Source of the DNA: Mesorhizobium sp. M2D.F.Ca.ET.226.01.1.1
Lineage (GTDB): Bacteria > Pseudomonadota > Alphaproteobacteria > Rhizobiales > Rhizobiaceae
Direction: 5' to 3'
DNA: 64,000 nucleotides
Assembly: GCF_004022705.2 (NCBI RefSeq)
Contig: NZ_RZOY02000010.1
Location: 248,001-312,000 of the forward strand
The first letter of the stretch is position 1, and each line of letters starts with the position of its first letter. Both the position numbers and the translations under genes were made by a program. Below are positions 36,406 to 45,574 of the stretch, piece after piece. A model generated the notes under the pieces. It ran no database searches and was not told the DNA's origin. It was given only the letters and a program-made list of their open reading frames with translations.

Positions 36406-36900
36406 ATGGCTCTTTACGAACATGTGTTTCTTGCCCGGCAGGACCTGTCGCAGCAGCAGGTTGACGCGCTTGTCGAACAGTACAAGGGCGTCATCACCGC
36501 GAATGGCGGCTCGGTCGGCCGGATCGAGAACTGGGGACTGAAGTCCCTCACCTACCGGGTCAAGAAGAACCGGAAGGCATACTACACGCTGATGGACATC
36601 ACCTGCCCGCCGGCCGCGCTCAACGAGATGGAGCGCCAGATGGGCCTGTCGGAAGACGTCCTTCGCTTCCTCACCGTCAAGGTCGAGGCGCATGAGGAAG
36701 GCGCTTCGGCGATGATGCAGAAGCGCGAAGAGCGCTCCGAGCGCGGCGGCTTCGGCGACCGCGACCGCGGCGACCGTGGTCCGCGTTCCTTCGGCGACCG
36801 CGACCGCGGCGACCGTGGTCCGCGTTCGTTCGGCGACCGTGACGGCGGCGACCGTGGTCCGCGCCGTCCGCGCGAAAGCTCTGAAGGGGGTGCAGAATAA
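36406..36900 (+). CDS. rpsF: 30S ribosomal protein bS6 with repeat tail
   Basis: bS6 binds 16S rRNA with bS18 in the platform of the small subunit. Residues 1-95 are the conserved fold ([41 protein letters not shown]). The C-terminal 65 residues are a low-complexity tail with three 13-residue repeats of the form [13 protein letters not shown], encoded by a 39-bp tandem DNA repeat. Long charged tails occur in alphaproteobacterial bS6. The stop TAA overlaps the rpsR ATG by one base. Confidence 0.96.
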   Translation: MALYEHVFLARQDLSQQQVDALVEQYKGVITANGGSVGRIENWGLKSLTYRVKKNRKAYYTLMDITCPPAALNEMERQMGLSEDVLRFLTVKVEAHEEGASAMMQKREERSERGGFGDRDRGDRGPRSFGDRDRGDRGPRSFGDRDGGDRGPRRPRESSEGGAE

Positions 36901-37148
36901 TGGTCGACATCAACCAGATCCCGACCCGGCGTCCGTTCCATCGCCGCCGCAAGACCTGCCCGTTCTCCGGCGCCAACGCTCCGAAGATCGACTACAAGGA
37001 CGTGCGTCTCCTGCAGCGCTACATTTCCGAGCGCGGCAAGATCGTGCCGTCGCGCATCACCGCCGTCAGCCAGAAGAAGCAGCGTGAGCTCGCCAAGGCG
37101 ATCAAGCGCGCCCGCTTCCTCGGCCTGCTGCCCTACGTGGTTCGCTAG
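36900..37148 (+). CDS. rpsR: 30S ribosomal protein bS18
   Basis: An 82-residue basic protein with the family core [40 protein letters not shown] and [14 protein letters not shown]. It partners with bS6 on the ribosome. It is coupled to rpsF by a one-base overlap (TAATG) and followed by a strong hairpin at 37156. Confidence 0.97.
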   Translation: MVDINQIPTRRPFHRRRKTCPFSGANAPKIDYKDVRLLQRYISERGKIVPSRITAVSQKKQRELAKAIKRARFLGLLPYVVR

Positions 37149-37155
37149 GATTTCC

Positions 37156-37184
37156 GAAGCGGGCGGCTCGCCGCCCGCTTCTTT
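37156..37184 (+). terminator. Hairpin after rpsR
   Basis: A perfect 11-bp stem GAAGCGGGCGG / CCGCCCGCTTC with loop CTCG, then TTTC. The short T-run makes it a partial terminator or attenuator between rpsR and rplI, whose 218-bp gap otherwise shows no gene. Confidence 0.65.
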
Positions 37185-37366
37185 CACCCATGGCGACGGG
37201 CGCCGCTGGGTCTCGATCAAAATCCCGAGTTGGGGCCAATTGCCTCTAACTGCCCAGACAGGCAGGACAGCGACAAGAGCGGCGACGCCGCGCCAAAGCT
37301 TCCTGACCTGTTCCAATTCATTCAGCGCCGATCGGACGATCGACGCCCAGACGAAGGAACGAAACC

Positions 37367-37951
37367 ATGGAAGTCATCCTCCTCGAGCGCATTTCCCGCC
37401 TCGGCCAGATGGGCGAGACCGTGAAGGTCAAGGACGGGTTCGCCCGCAATTTCCTGCTCCCGCAGGGCAAGGCGCTGCGCGCCAACGAAGCCAACAAGAA
37501 GAAGTTCGAGGGCCAGCGCGCCCAGCTCGAAGCCCGCAACCTGGAGCGTAAGTCGGAGGCCTCGAAGATCGCCGAGACGCTGGACGGCAAGAGCTTCATC
37601 GTCGTGCGCTCGGCCGGCGAGACCGGCCAGCTCTACGGCTCGGTGTCGACCCGCGACATCGCCGAGCTGCTCACCGCCGAGGGCTTCACCGTCAGCCGCA
37701 ACCAGATCGAGCTCAACCAGCCGATCAAGACCATCGGCCTCTCCAACGTGGCGATCGCGCTGCATCCGGAAGTCGAGGTCACCGTGACGCTCAACGTCGC
37801 CCGTTCGGCCGACGAGGCGGAGCGCCAGGCCAAGGGCGAGACGCTGACCACCGCCGAAGCCATCTATGGCGACGACATCAACGACAACGCCCGGCCGGAG
37901 AATTTCTTCGACCCGAACGCCGAGTTCGAGGGCGGCGAAGAGAACGCCTGA
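37367..37951 (+). CDS. rplI: 50S ribosomal protein bL9
   Basis: A 194-residue large-subunit protein. The N-terminal domain ([38 protein letters not shown]) is followed by the long connecting helix and the C-terminal domain. About 40 acidic residues past the usual end form an extension ([17 protein letters not shown]). It completes the rpsF-rpsR-rplI set and is followed by a clear terminator. Confidence 0.97.
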   Translation: MEVILLERISRLGQMGETVKVKDGFARNFLLPQGKALRANEANKKKFEGQRAQLEARNLERKSEASKIAETLDGKSFIVVRSAGETGQLYGSVSTRDIAELLTAEGFTVSRNQIELNQPIKTIGLSNVAIALHPEVEVTVTLNVARSADEAERQAKGETLTTAEAIYGDDINDNARPENFFDPNAEFEGGEENA

Positions 37952-38011
37952 TCGACCACACAACCGAGGCGTCGCTTCGGTTCACGATCCTCCAGAATTT
38001 TCTGGACTAAC

Positions 38012-38038
38012 GCCCGGGTCTCAGACCCGGGCTTTTTT
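38012..38038 (+). terminator. Intrinsic terminator after rplI
   Basis: A perfect 9-bp GC-rich stem GCCCGGGTC / GACCCGGGC with a 3-base loop and then TTTTTT. This is the clearest Rho-independent terminator in the window and ends the ribosomal operon. Confidence 0.92.
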
Positions 38039-38176
38039 GTGCCAAACGGAACTTTTCGACACCCTATATCTTGTGCACATTACAGCGTGGCGCGTCGATT
38101 GGACGCGGGCGACGCGCTGTGGCACTTTGGCATTCCAGTCCGATTGCGGGTGATCCGACTGAGGGGACATGTGGTC

Positions 38177-39472
38177 ATGAATATCCTGTTGAAGCACGTT
38201 CTCGAGCGCCTGGTGCGGGCCGGCGACCTCAAGGTGACCGGGCCGAAGGGCACCACGCACAAGTTCGGCGACGGCAGCGGCGAGCCGGTGCATATCCACA
38301 TCAAGACCCTGCATGCCGAGCGCGCCATCAGCTTCGATCCGATGCTGGCGGTGCCGGAAGCCTATATGGACGGCGAGCTGGATGTGCTCGAGGGCGGCGT
38401 TCTCGGGCTGATGCGCATCGCGTTCCAGAACATGGGCTCGAGCGGCATCGACGTGTCCTGGTCGAAGGCGATCGAGGGTCTGCGCCATGCCTTCCGCCGG
38501 CTGCAGCAGATCAACACCGCAGCACGCTCGCGCCGCAATGTGCAGCGCCACTACGACCTGTCGGGCGAGCTCTACAAGCTCTTCCTCGACGAGGACATGC
38601 AGTATTCCTGCGCCTATTTCGAGCAGCCCGACATGACGCTGGACGAAGCGCAGCTTGCCAAGAAGCGCCACATCGCCGCCAAGCTCAGGCTCAAGGCTGG
38701 CCAGACCGTGCTCGACATCGGCTCCGGCTGGGGCGGGCTCGGCCTCTATCTCGCCAAGGCCTTCGACGTCGACGTGCAGGGCGTGACGCTTTCGACCGAG
38801 CAGCATGGCGTCGCCACCGACCGCGCGCATGCGCAAGGCCTGCAGGACCGCGCGCATTTCGAGCTCAAGGACTATCGGCACATCAACGAGCGCTTCGACC
38901 GCATCGTCTCGGTCGGCATGTTCGAGCATGTCGGCGTCAATCATTACCGAACCTTCTTCGACAAGGCGGCGACGCTGCTCAAGCCGGATGGCGTTATGCT
39001 GCTCCACACGATCGGCCGTTCCGGCGTGCCGTGGGCGACCAGCGCCTTCGTGCGCAAATACATTTTCCCGGGCGGCTACGTCCCGGCGATGTCGGAAGTG
39101 ATGCCGGCGATCGAGAAGTCGGGCCTGGTGGTGACGGACATAGAAATCCTGCGGCTGCATTACGCCGATACGCTGAAGCACTGGGGCGCACGCTTCGCCG
39201 CCAACCGCGACAAGGCCAAGGCGATCTATGACGAGCGCTTCTGCCGCATGTGGGAGTTCTATCTCGCCGCCTCGGAAGCCGCCTTCCGCTGGCAGGACCT
39301 GGTGATCTTCCAGTTCCAGATCGCCAAGAGGAACGACACGCTACCGGTGACGCGCGACTATATCGCCAAGTGCGAGAAAGCCTTGGAGCTGCGCGACCAC
39401 GACCATCCGGAGCCTGAAGCGCCCGCCGCCCAGCCGGCCCAGCCGACGCGCAGGCGCAAGGCGGTGGAATAG
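38177..39472 (+). CDS. cfa: Cyclopropane-fatty-acyl-phospholipid synthase
   Basis: A SAM-dependent enzyme that methylenates double bonds of membrane lipids. The 431-residue product has an N-terminal lipid-binding domain, the conserved [28 protein letters not shown] block near residue 115 (given here as two family blocks), the SAM motif [16 protein letters not shown] near residue 178 and [14 protein letters not shown] near residue 240. The ATG at 38177 follows GAGGGG. The C-terminal tail is Pro/Ala-rich. Its transcript probably ends at the hairpin at 39511. Confidence 0.9.
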   Translation: MNILLKHVLERLVRAGDLKVTGPKGTTHKFGDGSGEPVHIHIKTLHAERAISFDPMLAVPEAYMDGELDVLEGGVLGLMRIAFQNMGSSGIDVSWSKAIEGLRHAFRRLQQINTAARSRRNVQRHYDLSGELYKLFLDEDMQYSCAYFEQPDMTLDEAQLAKKRHIAAKLRLKAGQTVLDIGSGWGGLGLYLAKAFDVDVQGVTLSTEQHGVATDRAHAQGLQDRAHFELKDYRHINERFDRIVSVGMFEHVGVNHYRTFFDKAATLLKPDGVMLLHTIGRSGVPWATSAFVRKYIFPGGYVPAMSEVMPAIEKSGLVVTDIEILRLHYADTLKHWGARFAANRDKAKAIYDERFCRMWEFYLAASEAAFRWQDLVIFQFQIAKRNDTLPVTRDYIAKCEKALELRDHDHPEPEAPAAQPAQPTRRRKAVE

Positions 39473-39510
39473 GCACGCATTGCCGCTTGCCATTGCGGCC
39501 TGGCGCAACG

Positions 39511-39538
39511 AAAAAGGTCTCGTTCGCGGGACCTTTTT
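39511..39538 (+). terminator. Terminator-like hairpin overlapping the ynfA leader
   Basis: A perfect 9-bp inverted repeat AAAAAGGTC / GACCTTTTT with a 10-base loop. The A and T runs make it terminator-like on both strands. It ends 2 bp before the ynfA ATG, so in a read-through transcript it would hide the ribosome binding region. Confidence 0.65.
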
Positions 39539-39539
39539 C

Positions 39540-39863
39540 ATGACCTACCTCATCTATGTCGCAGCCGCCCTCGCCGAGATCGCCGGCTGCTTTTCGTTCT
39601 GGGCATGGTGGCGGCTGGAGAAGTCAGCACTCTGGCTTCTTCCCGGCCTCGTCTCGCTGGCGCTGTTCGCCTTCCTGCTGTCGCTGGTCGACACCAACGC
39701 CGCCGGCCGCGCCTACGCCGCCTATGGCGGCATCTATATCGCCGCCTCGCTCGGCTGGCTGTGGCTGGTGGAAGGCGTGCGTCCCGACCGCTGGGATCTG
39801 GCGGGCGCGGCGCTCTGTATCGTCGGGGCCTCCGTCATCCTGCTTGCGCCGCGCGGGGCCTGA
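39540..39863 (+). CDS. ynfA: YnfA/UPF0060 family membrane protein
   Basis: A 107-residue protein with four membrane segments in the small-multidrug-resistance fold: [19 protein letters not shown], then [20 protein letters not shown], the conserved [20 protein letters not shown] and a last segment. Family members have been linked to efflux, but the substrate is not established. The ATG at 39540 gives the family N-terminus; no good ribosome binding site is visible and a hairpin lies immediately before it. Confidence 0.88.
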   Translation: MTYLIYVAAALAEIAGCFSFWAWWRLEKSALWLLPGLVSLALFAFLLSLVDTNAAGRAYAAYGGIYIAASLGWLWLVEGVRPDRWDLAGAALCIVGASVILLAPRGA

Positions 39864-39866
39864 GCG

Positions 39867-40832
39867 ATGGAACTCCCCGCCCCGCTCCGCCAAGGCGTCG
39901 ACAGCCTGCTGGAAAAAGTGCCGCTTCCGGCGCTGAAGCAGGCCGCAAGGACGCTTTCCGAGCGCTACCGCGCCGAGCTGCGCGACGGCCGCCTGCACAT
40001 GGGCGAGGACATGGCGGTCAAGGCCTATCTGGCAACGCGGCTGCCCGCGACCTACGCCGCCATCCGCGCCAGCCTGGATGCGCTGGGGGAGGCCCGCCCC
40101 GATTTCCGGCCGGCAAGCCTGCTCGATATCGGCGCGGGCCCTGGCACCATGCTTTGGGCCACGATTGATGCCTGGCCCGAGCTGGAACGGGCGGTTCTGG
40201 TCGAGGCAAGTGCTGCCGTGCGCAGGGCCGGGCAGTCGCTGGCGCAAGGCGCGATTGCAGCCCGCACCGATTGGATCGCCGGCGACGCCACCATCGATCT
40301 TGACGGCATGGAGCCCGCAGACCTGGTCAGCGCCGCCTATGTGCTGGACGAGATCGTGCCTTTATCGCTGCCGAAGCTCATCGACCGGCTCTGGCGGCTC
40401 ACGGCCGACACAATTCTCCTCGTCGAGCCCGGCACGCCCGCCGGCTGGCAGCGCATCCTTGCCGCGCGGCAACAGCTGATCGCGGACGGCGCGCATGTCC
40501 TGGCGCCGTGCCCGCATGAGGCGCCCTGCCCGCTCGCGCCGCCCGACTGGTGCCATTTCGCGCGGCGCGTCGCCCGCTCGCGCCTGCATCGCCTGGTCAA
40601 GGAGGCCGAGGTGCCGTGGGAAGACGAAAAATTCATCTATCTCGCAGCCTCCAGGCGGCCGGCGCCGGCGCGCCCCGCACGGGTGATCGCGCCGCCGAAG
40701 GGCGGCTCCGGCAAGGTGGTGCTGAAACTCTGCCAGCCCGATGGCAGCGCCGGCGATCAGTTGTTCAGTAAGCGCGACGGCGATGTGTTCAAGGCCGCGC
40801 GGCGGGCGGACTGGGGCGATAAGCTGCGATAG
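39867..40832 (+). CDS. Rsm22-like ribosomal small-subunit methyltransferase
   Basis: A 321-residue SAM-binding protein of the Rsm22 family, linked to small-subunit assembly in bacteria and mitochondria. It has a SAM loop LLDIGAGPGTMLW near residue 87 and, near residue 216, the Cys-rich CPHEAPCPLAPPDWCHF pattern that in Rsm22 binds an iron-sulfur cluster. It starts 3 bp after ynfA and is probably cotranscribed. The exact RNA or protein target is unknown. Confidence 0.8.
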   Translation: MELPAPLRQGVDSLLEKVPLPALKQAARTLSERYRAELRDGRLHMGEDMAVKAYLATRLPATYAAIRASLDALGEARPDFRPASLLDIGAGPGTMLWATIDAWPELERAVLVEASAAVRRAGQSLAQGAIAARTDWIAGDATIDLDGMEPADLVSAAYVLDEIVPLSLPKLIDRLWRLTADTILLVEPGTPAGWQRILAARQQLIADGAHVLAPCPHEAPCPLAPPDWCHFARRVARSRLHRLVKEAEVPWEDEKFIYLAASRRPAPARPARVIAPPKGGSGKVVLKLCQPDGSAGDQLFSKRDGDVFKAARRADWGDKLR

Positions 40833-41032
40833 GAATTTTCTTGTTTTGTTCTCGTTTGAAGAGCTATCTTTCTGCCTCTTCGATTCGAGTCAATGACGAT
40901 TTTTTCCACCAGAAAATTTTGGCTGTGAATCGCGAGCATCAAGGTTAGTCAGAATCGTACTGTTGCAGAAAGGTCAGCACTGAATTTTCCCGTTCTGATA
41001 TCGAGGAAGGCGGGATCGAAATCGGGGACATC

Positions 41033-42523
41033 ATGGCAGAGGCGGCGAGAAAATTCGGCGCGGCGGAGACGCCGCTTTATCGCGAGGCACCGAACAACAT
41101 CGAGGCCGAGCAGGCGCTGCTCGGCGCCATTCTCGTCAACAACGACGCTTTCTACCGCGTCTCCGATTTCCTCAAGCCCGCTCATTTCTACGAGCCGCTG
41201 CACCGCCGGATCTTCGAAGTCGCGTCCGAGCTGATCCGCATGGGCAAGATCGCGACGCCGATCACGCTGAAGACCTTCCTGCCGGCCGACGAGAAGGTCG
41301 GTGACATGACGGTGGCGCAATATGTCGTGCGGCTGGCCGTCGAAGCAGTCACAGTCGTCAACGCCACCGACTATGGCCGCGCCATCTACGACCTCGCCAC
41401 GCGCCGCGCGCTGATCACCGTCGGCGAGGACATGGTCAACATCGCCTATGACGCGCCGGTCGACATGTCGCCCTCCGACCAGATCGAGGACGCGGAGCGG
41501 CGGCTGTTCGAGCTCGCCGAAACCGGCCGCTATGACGGCGGCTTCGAAAGCTTCAACGATGCGGTCAAGACCGCCGTCGACATGGCCAACGCCGCCTATA
41601 TGCGCGACGGCCATCTGTCCGGCATCTCCACCGGCTTGCGCGACCTCGACCGCCGCATGGGCGGCCTGCAGCCCTCCGACCTGATCGTGCTCGCCGGACG
41701 TCCCGGCATGGGCAAGACGTCCTTGGCCACCAACATCGCCTTCAACATCGCCGAAGCCTACCGGCCGGCGCAGCAGGCCGACGGCACCTTCAAGGCGGCC
41801 AATGGCGGCGTCGTCGGCTTCTTCTCGCTGGAAATGTCGTCGGAGCAGCTCGCCACCCGCATCATCTCCGAGCAGACCGAGATTTCTTCCTCGAAGATCC
41901 GCCGCGGCGAGATCACCGAGATGGATTTCGAAAAACTCGTCGCCTGCTCGCAGACGATGCAGAAGATCCCACTGTTCATCGACCAGACCGGCGGCATCTC
42001 GATCGCGCAGCTTTCGGCGCGAGCGCGCCGGCTGAAGCGGCAGCGCGGCCTCGACCTGATCGTCATCGACTATATCCAGCTGATGCAGGGATCGAGCGCG
42101 CGCGCCTCGCAGAACCGCGTGCAGGAAATCACCGAGATCACCACGGGCTTGAAGGCTTTGGCCAAGGAGCTCGGCGTGCCGATCATCGCGCTATCGCAGC
42201 TGTCGCGTCAGGTCGAAAGCCGCGACGACAAGCGCCCGCAGCTCTCCGACCTTCGCGAATCCGGCTCGATCGAGCAGGACGCCGACGTGGTGCTGTTCGT
42301 CTATCGCGAGGAATACTACCTCAAGAACCGCGAGCCGAAGCTCGGCACCGAAGAATACGTCAAGTGGGAAAACGAGATGAACGAGGCGCGCGGCAAGGCC
42401 GAGTGCATCGTCGCCAAGCAGCGCCACGGACCGACCGGCACCGTCAGCCTCGCCTTCCACGGCGAGTTCACGCGGTTCTCCGATCTGGCCGAAGAGCACC
42501 ATCTGCCGGAGAGGTTTGAGTAG
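41033..42523 (+). CDS. dnaB: Replicative DNA helicase
   Basis: Hexameric 5'-3' helicase of the replication fork, 496 residues. The N-terminal domain begins near NNIEAEQALLGAILVNNDAF; the RecA-like motor has Walker A GRPGMGKTSLA near residue 222, Walker B LDLIVIDYIQLM near residue 340 and SDLRESGSIEQDADVV near residue 402. No intein is present. The preceding 200-bp gap (40833-41032) is AT-rich and should hold its promoter. Confidence 0.97.
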   Translation: MAEAARKFGAAETPLYREAPNNIEAEQALLGAILVNNDAFYRVSDFLKPAHFYEPLHRRIFEVASELIRMGKIATPITLKTFLPADEKVGDMTVAQYVVRLAVEAVTVVNATDYGRAIYDLATRRALITVGEDMVNIAYDAPVDMSPSDQIEDAERRLFELAETGRYDGGFESFNDAVKTAVDMANAAYMRDGHLSGISTGLRDLDRRMGGLQPSDLIVLAGRPGMGKTSLATNIAFNIAEAYRPAQQADGTFKAANGGVVGFFSLEMSSEQLATRIISEQTEISSSKIRRGEITEMDFEKLVACSQTMQKIPLFIDQTGGISIAQLSARARRLKRQRGLDLIVIDYIQLMQGSSARASQNRVQEITEITTGLKALAKELGVPIIALSQLSRQVESRDDKRPQLSDLRESGSIEQDADVVLFVYREEYYLKNREPKLGTEEYVKWENEMNEARGKAECIVAKQRHGPTGTVSLAFHGEFTRFSDLAEEHHLPERFE

Positions 42524-42600
42524 CTTTTGGGAAACGCCTCACTCCGTCGCCCCCCTGGGGGCGCTGTCCCGCCAGCCTATCCAATATCGGGCCGCGTCTA

Positions 42601-44004
42601 ATGGCCAAATCGCGCGTTCAGTTCATCTGTCAGAATTGCGGCTCGGTGCATCAGCGCTGGGCGGGCAAATGCGATGCCTGCGGCGAGTGGAACACGCTGG
42701 TCGAGGAAGGCACGTCCGGCGGCATCGGCTCGGGGCCGGCGAACACGCGCAACGCCCGCAAAGGCCGCGCCGTGGTGCTCACCAGCCTTTCCGGCGACAT
42801 CGAGGACGCGCCGCGCATCGTGTCGGGCATCGGCGAGCTCGACCGCGCCACCGGCGGCGGCTTCGTGCGCGGCTCGGCGCTGCTGGTCGGCGGCGATCCC
42901 GGCATCGGCAAGTCGACGCTTTTGACGCAAGCGGCGGCGGCACTCGCCTCGAAAGGCCATCGCATCGTCTATGTCTCGGGCGAGGAAGCGGTGGCGCAGA
43001 TCAGGCTGCGGGCGCAGCGCCTCGGCGTCGCCTCGACGCCGGTCGAGCTTGCCGCCGAAACCAATGTCGAGGACATTCTCGCCACCATCGCCGACGGCAA
43101 GCGGCCGGACCTCGTCATCCTCGATTCCATCCAGACGCTGTGGACCGACCTTGCCGATTCGGCACCGGGCACCGTCACCCAGGTGCGCGCCGCTGCTCAA
43201 GCGATGATCCGCTACGCGAAATCCACAGGCGCCGCGATCGTGCTCGTCGGGCATGTCACCAAGGAGGGCCAGATCGCGGGCCCTCGCGTGGTCGAGCACA
43301 TGGTCGACGGCGTGCTTTACTTCGAAGGCGAAGGTAACCATCACTTCCGCATCCTTCGCACGGTGAAGAACCGCTTCGGGCCGACCGACGAGATCGGCGT
43401 CTTCGAGATGTCGGACAAGGGCCTGCGCGAAGTCTCCAATCCGTCCGAGCTTTTCCTTGGCGAACGCCATGCAAAATCGCCGGGCGCCGCGGTTTTCGCC
43501 GGCATGGAAGGCACCAGGCCGGTGCTGGTCGAGATCCAGGCGCTGGTCGCGCCCTCCTCGCTCGGCACGCCGCGCCGCGCCGTCGTCGGCTGGGACGGCG
43601 CGCGGCTGTCGATGGTGCTTGCCGTGCTCGAAGCGCATTGCGGCGTCCGCTTCGGCCAGCACGATGTCTATCTCAACGTCGCCGGCGGCTACCGGATCTC
43701 GGAACCGGCGGCCGATCTGGCGGTCGCCGCCGCGCTGGTTTCATCGCTCACCGGTCTTGCCCTTCCCGCCGATTGCGTCTATTTCGGCGAAATCAGCCTA
43801 TCGGGCGCGGTGAGGCCGGTTGCGCATGCGCAGCAGCGTCTCAAAGAAGCCGAAAAGCTGGGTTTCGGTAGCGCGGTACTGCCGCTCGGCAGCGAGGAAA
43901 TTGCCGGGGGGATCGGGGCCGGCGCGTTCCAGCCCACCGAGCTTGCCGACCTTGTGGCGCGCATAGCCGGCTCACGGCGCGGCCGTGCCGGCGACGATGA
44001 GTGA
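42601..44004 (+). CDS. radA: DNA repair protein RadA
   Basis: A 467-residue RecA-like helicase that processes recombination branches. It has an N-terminal zinc finger CQNCG...CDACGEW (residues 9-33), Walker A GGDPGIGKST near residue 98, the RadA-specific KNRFG near residue 257 and a Lon-like C-terminal domain (LNVAGGYRISEPAADLAVA). It follows dnaB by 77 bp. In some rhizobia, as I recall, alr lies between them; it does not here. Confidence 0.96.
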   Translation: MAKSRVQFICQNCGSVHQRWAGKCDACGEWNTLVEEGTSGGIGSGPANTRNARKGRAVVLTSLSGDIEDAPRIVSGIGELDRATGGGFVRGSALLVGGDPGIGKSTLLTQAAAALASKGHRIVYVSGEEAVAQIRLRAQRLGVASTPVELAAETNVEDILATIADGKRPDLVILDSIQTLWTDLADSAPGTVTQVRAAAQAMIRYAKSTGAAIVLVGHVTKEGQIAGPRVVEHMVDGVLYFEGEGNHHFRILRTVKNRFGPTDEIGVFEMSDKGLREVSNPSELFLGERHAKSPGAAVFAGMEGTRPVLVEIQALVAPSSLGTPRRAVVGWDGARLSMVLAVLEAHCGVRFGQHDVYLNVAGGYRISEPAADLAVAAALVSSLTGLALPADCVYFGEISLSGAVRPVAHAQQRLKEAEKLGFGSAVLPLGSEEIAGGIGAGAFQPTELADLVARIAGSRRGRAGDDE

Positions 44005-44045
44005 CGCGGCTCATCAAGCCGTAAGACAGGAAGTGGGGCGAGGAC

Positions 44046-44732
44046 ATGCCGATTACGCTGCTTGACGGAATTCTCGTCGGCTTCACCCTGGTTTCAGCGA
44101 TGCTCGCCATGGTGCGCGGTTTCTCGCGCGAAGTTCTGTCGGTGGTTTCCTGGGCAGCGGCGGCTGCGGCGGCGTTCTTCTTTTACAAGCCGGTCCTGCC
44201 TTACGTTCAGCCCTATATCGAGAACGACAAGATCGCGATGGCCGCTTCCGCGGGCGTCGTCTTCGTCATCGCGCTGATCGTCGTCTCGGTCATCACCATG
44301 AAGCTTGCCGACTGGATCATCGATTCGCGCATCGGCGCGCTCGACCGCACGCTCGGCTTCCTCTATGGCGCGGCGCGCGGCATCCTGGTGGTCGCGGTGG
44401 CGCTCCTGTTCTTCAACTGGCTGGCCGGCGCCAAGACTCCCGCCTGGGTCGCCAATGCCAAGTCGCGGCCGCTGCTCGAGTCGATCGGCGCCAAGCTCGA
44501 AAGCGTGCTGCCGGAAAACACCGAGGAACTGGTCAACAAATACACGCATAAGGGCACGCCGCAGGCCGGCGCGCCGGCAACGGGCGACCAGCCCGCGGCG
44601 GAGCCGCCGGCACCCGGCGACGACAACGCGACGGCGCCCGACGACAGCGAGGGCGAGGCTCCGGCCGACAACGAGCCGGCCACGCCTGCGCCCGCTCCGG
44701 CGCCAGCGCCAGCACCTGCGCCGGCAAACTGA
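44046..44732 (+). CDS. cvpA: CvpA family membrane protein
   Basis: A 228-residue protein with four membrane segments (residues about 5-22, 30-48, 63-85 and 105-130) and the family strings LDGILVGFTLVSAMLAMVRGFSRE (split at residue 20 in practice) and IGALDRTLGFLYGAARG. The C-terminal 55 residues are Pro/Ala/Glu-rich and probably unstructured. CvpA is linked to envelope homeostasis and colicin V export. It is normally followed directly by purF; here a transposon separates them. A 6-bp hairpin follows at 44736-44756. Confidence 0.92.
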   Translation: MPITLLDGILVGFTLVSAMLAMVRGFSREVLSVVSWAAAAAAAFFFYKPVLPYVQPYIENDKIAMAASAGVVFVIALIVVSVITMKLADWIIDSRIGALDRTLGFLYGAARGILVVAVALLFFNWLAGAKTPAWVANAKSRPLLESIGAKLESVLPENTEELVNKYTHKGTPQAGAPATGDQPAAEPPAPGDDNATAPDDSEGEAPADNEPATPAPAPAPAPAPAPAN

Positions 44733-44775
44733 TTTGGCAGGCTCTCGCGGCCTGCCCGTCGCGCTATTTGTTATT

Positions 44776-44783
44776 GCCTGAAG
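44776..44783. repeat. Target-site duplication, left copy
   Basis: GCCTGAAG lies directly outside the left inverted repeat and recurs at 48292-48299 directly outside the right one. An 8-bp duplication fits IS1-family insertion. Confidence 0.88.
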
Positions 44784-44805
44784 GGTAGTGGGTCAGTTTG
44801 AAATT
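44784..44805 (+). repeat. Left terminal inverted repeat (22 bp)
   Basis: Contains GTGGGTCAGTTTGAAATT; the complement of all 22 bases is found at 48270-48291 without mismatch. Confidence 0.92.
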
Positions 44806-44880
44806 TCGCCCCGATCACAATAGGTGCTTTCGCCTCCGCTCTGTCTGGAAATAGGCGGAAGCGCATGCCATCTTCAAGCC

Positions 44881-45093
44881 ATGACGAAGCACCCAAAGCG
44901 CCCGCGCGATCCTAACCAGTTGGCGAAGTCGATTGTCTCGCTCGCCACAGGCGAGGCCGAGGATAAGAAACCGCTCGCCAGTGCGGTCAAGGGTGGTTTG
45001 AAAGGCTCCAAAGCTCGGATGAAAGCTTTGACCCCGCAACAGCGATCCGAAATAGCGCGGATCGCTGCCGAGGCACGATGGAAGAAGAGCTAG
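44881..45093 (+). CDS. Short basic passenger protein (KGGLKGSKAR type)
   Basis: A 70-residue, Lys/Arg-rich protein with KGGLKGSKARMKALTPQQRS and the ending IARIAAEARWKKS. Similar short proteins with K-G-G-x-K-G-x-x-A and AxxARW occur in bacterial mobile regions; I know no tested function, though the charge suggests nucleic-acid binding. The ATG at 44881 matches this type; the longer frame from 44824 overlaps the inverted repeat flank. Its 3' end overlaps the convergent gene at 45090 by 4 bp. Confidence 0.6.
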   Translation: MTKHPKRPRDPNQLAKSIVSLATGEAEDKKPLASAVKGGLKGSKARMKALTPQQRSEIARIAAEARWKKS

Positions 45094-45563
45094 GCGGCTC
45101 TTGGTTCGTCGAGCGCGAAGCGCTCTGCAATGTCATCTCGGAAGTCAAAGACCATCTGAATACGCGGCTGGTCGGTCTTCATTGCATTGTAGGCGTCAAC
45201 GTCCGTCGCTAGCTGCACGCAATCGCCAACGATTTGCTCGCGGCGCTGAATGAACGCCTTCTGCATGTGCTCACGCGGCGCATCCTTCATTACGCCCCAG
45301 AGGGTGTACTGCACCCCGGCACGGGTGACCCTGACCGCATGGTTCACTCTATAGCGGCGGCCCTCCGCGTCGATAGCATATTCTTCGCGAAGGGCATCGG
45401 ACATGTCTTCAACCAGCTTCGCAAGCGGGTCCACTTCCGGTGCCTGGATCATTCCACGCGAAACGCCCCACTGCACCGCTTCACGGGTCGAAGCGGGAAC
45501 GTGACCGTGCTCGTTTTCGTATTGGTGCCAGATGCGCTGTAATGTCTCTTTGTATTTCGCCAT
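45090..45563 (-). CDS. Passenger protein of unknown function
   Basis: A 157-residue hydrophilic protein that starts at ATG 45563 after TAGGAG. It has no signal peptide, membrane segment or motif I recognise; the N-terminal third (YKETLQRIWHQYENEHGHVP, then STREAVQWGVSRG) looks helical, and DPLAKLVEDMSDALREEY resembles a coiled or helical pair. It follows the XRE-ImmA gene by 11 bp in the same direction, so it may be the third gene of the toxin-antitoxin operon. Confidence 0.65.
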   Translation of the reverse strand: MAKYKETLQRIWHQYENEHGHVPASTREAVQWGVSRGMIQAPEVDPLAKLVEDMSDALREEYAIDAEGRRYRVNHAVRVTRAGVQYTLWGVMKDAPREHMQKAFIQRREQIVGDCVQLATDVDAYNAMKTDQPRIQMVFDFRDDIAERFALDEPRAA

Positions 45564-45574
45564 TGTGGGAACTC

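Noticed and set aside
36700-36890. Possible CRISPR-like tandem repeats
   Set aside because: The 39-bp repeats are contiguous, in frame, and encode the bS6 tail; no spacers.
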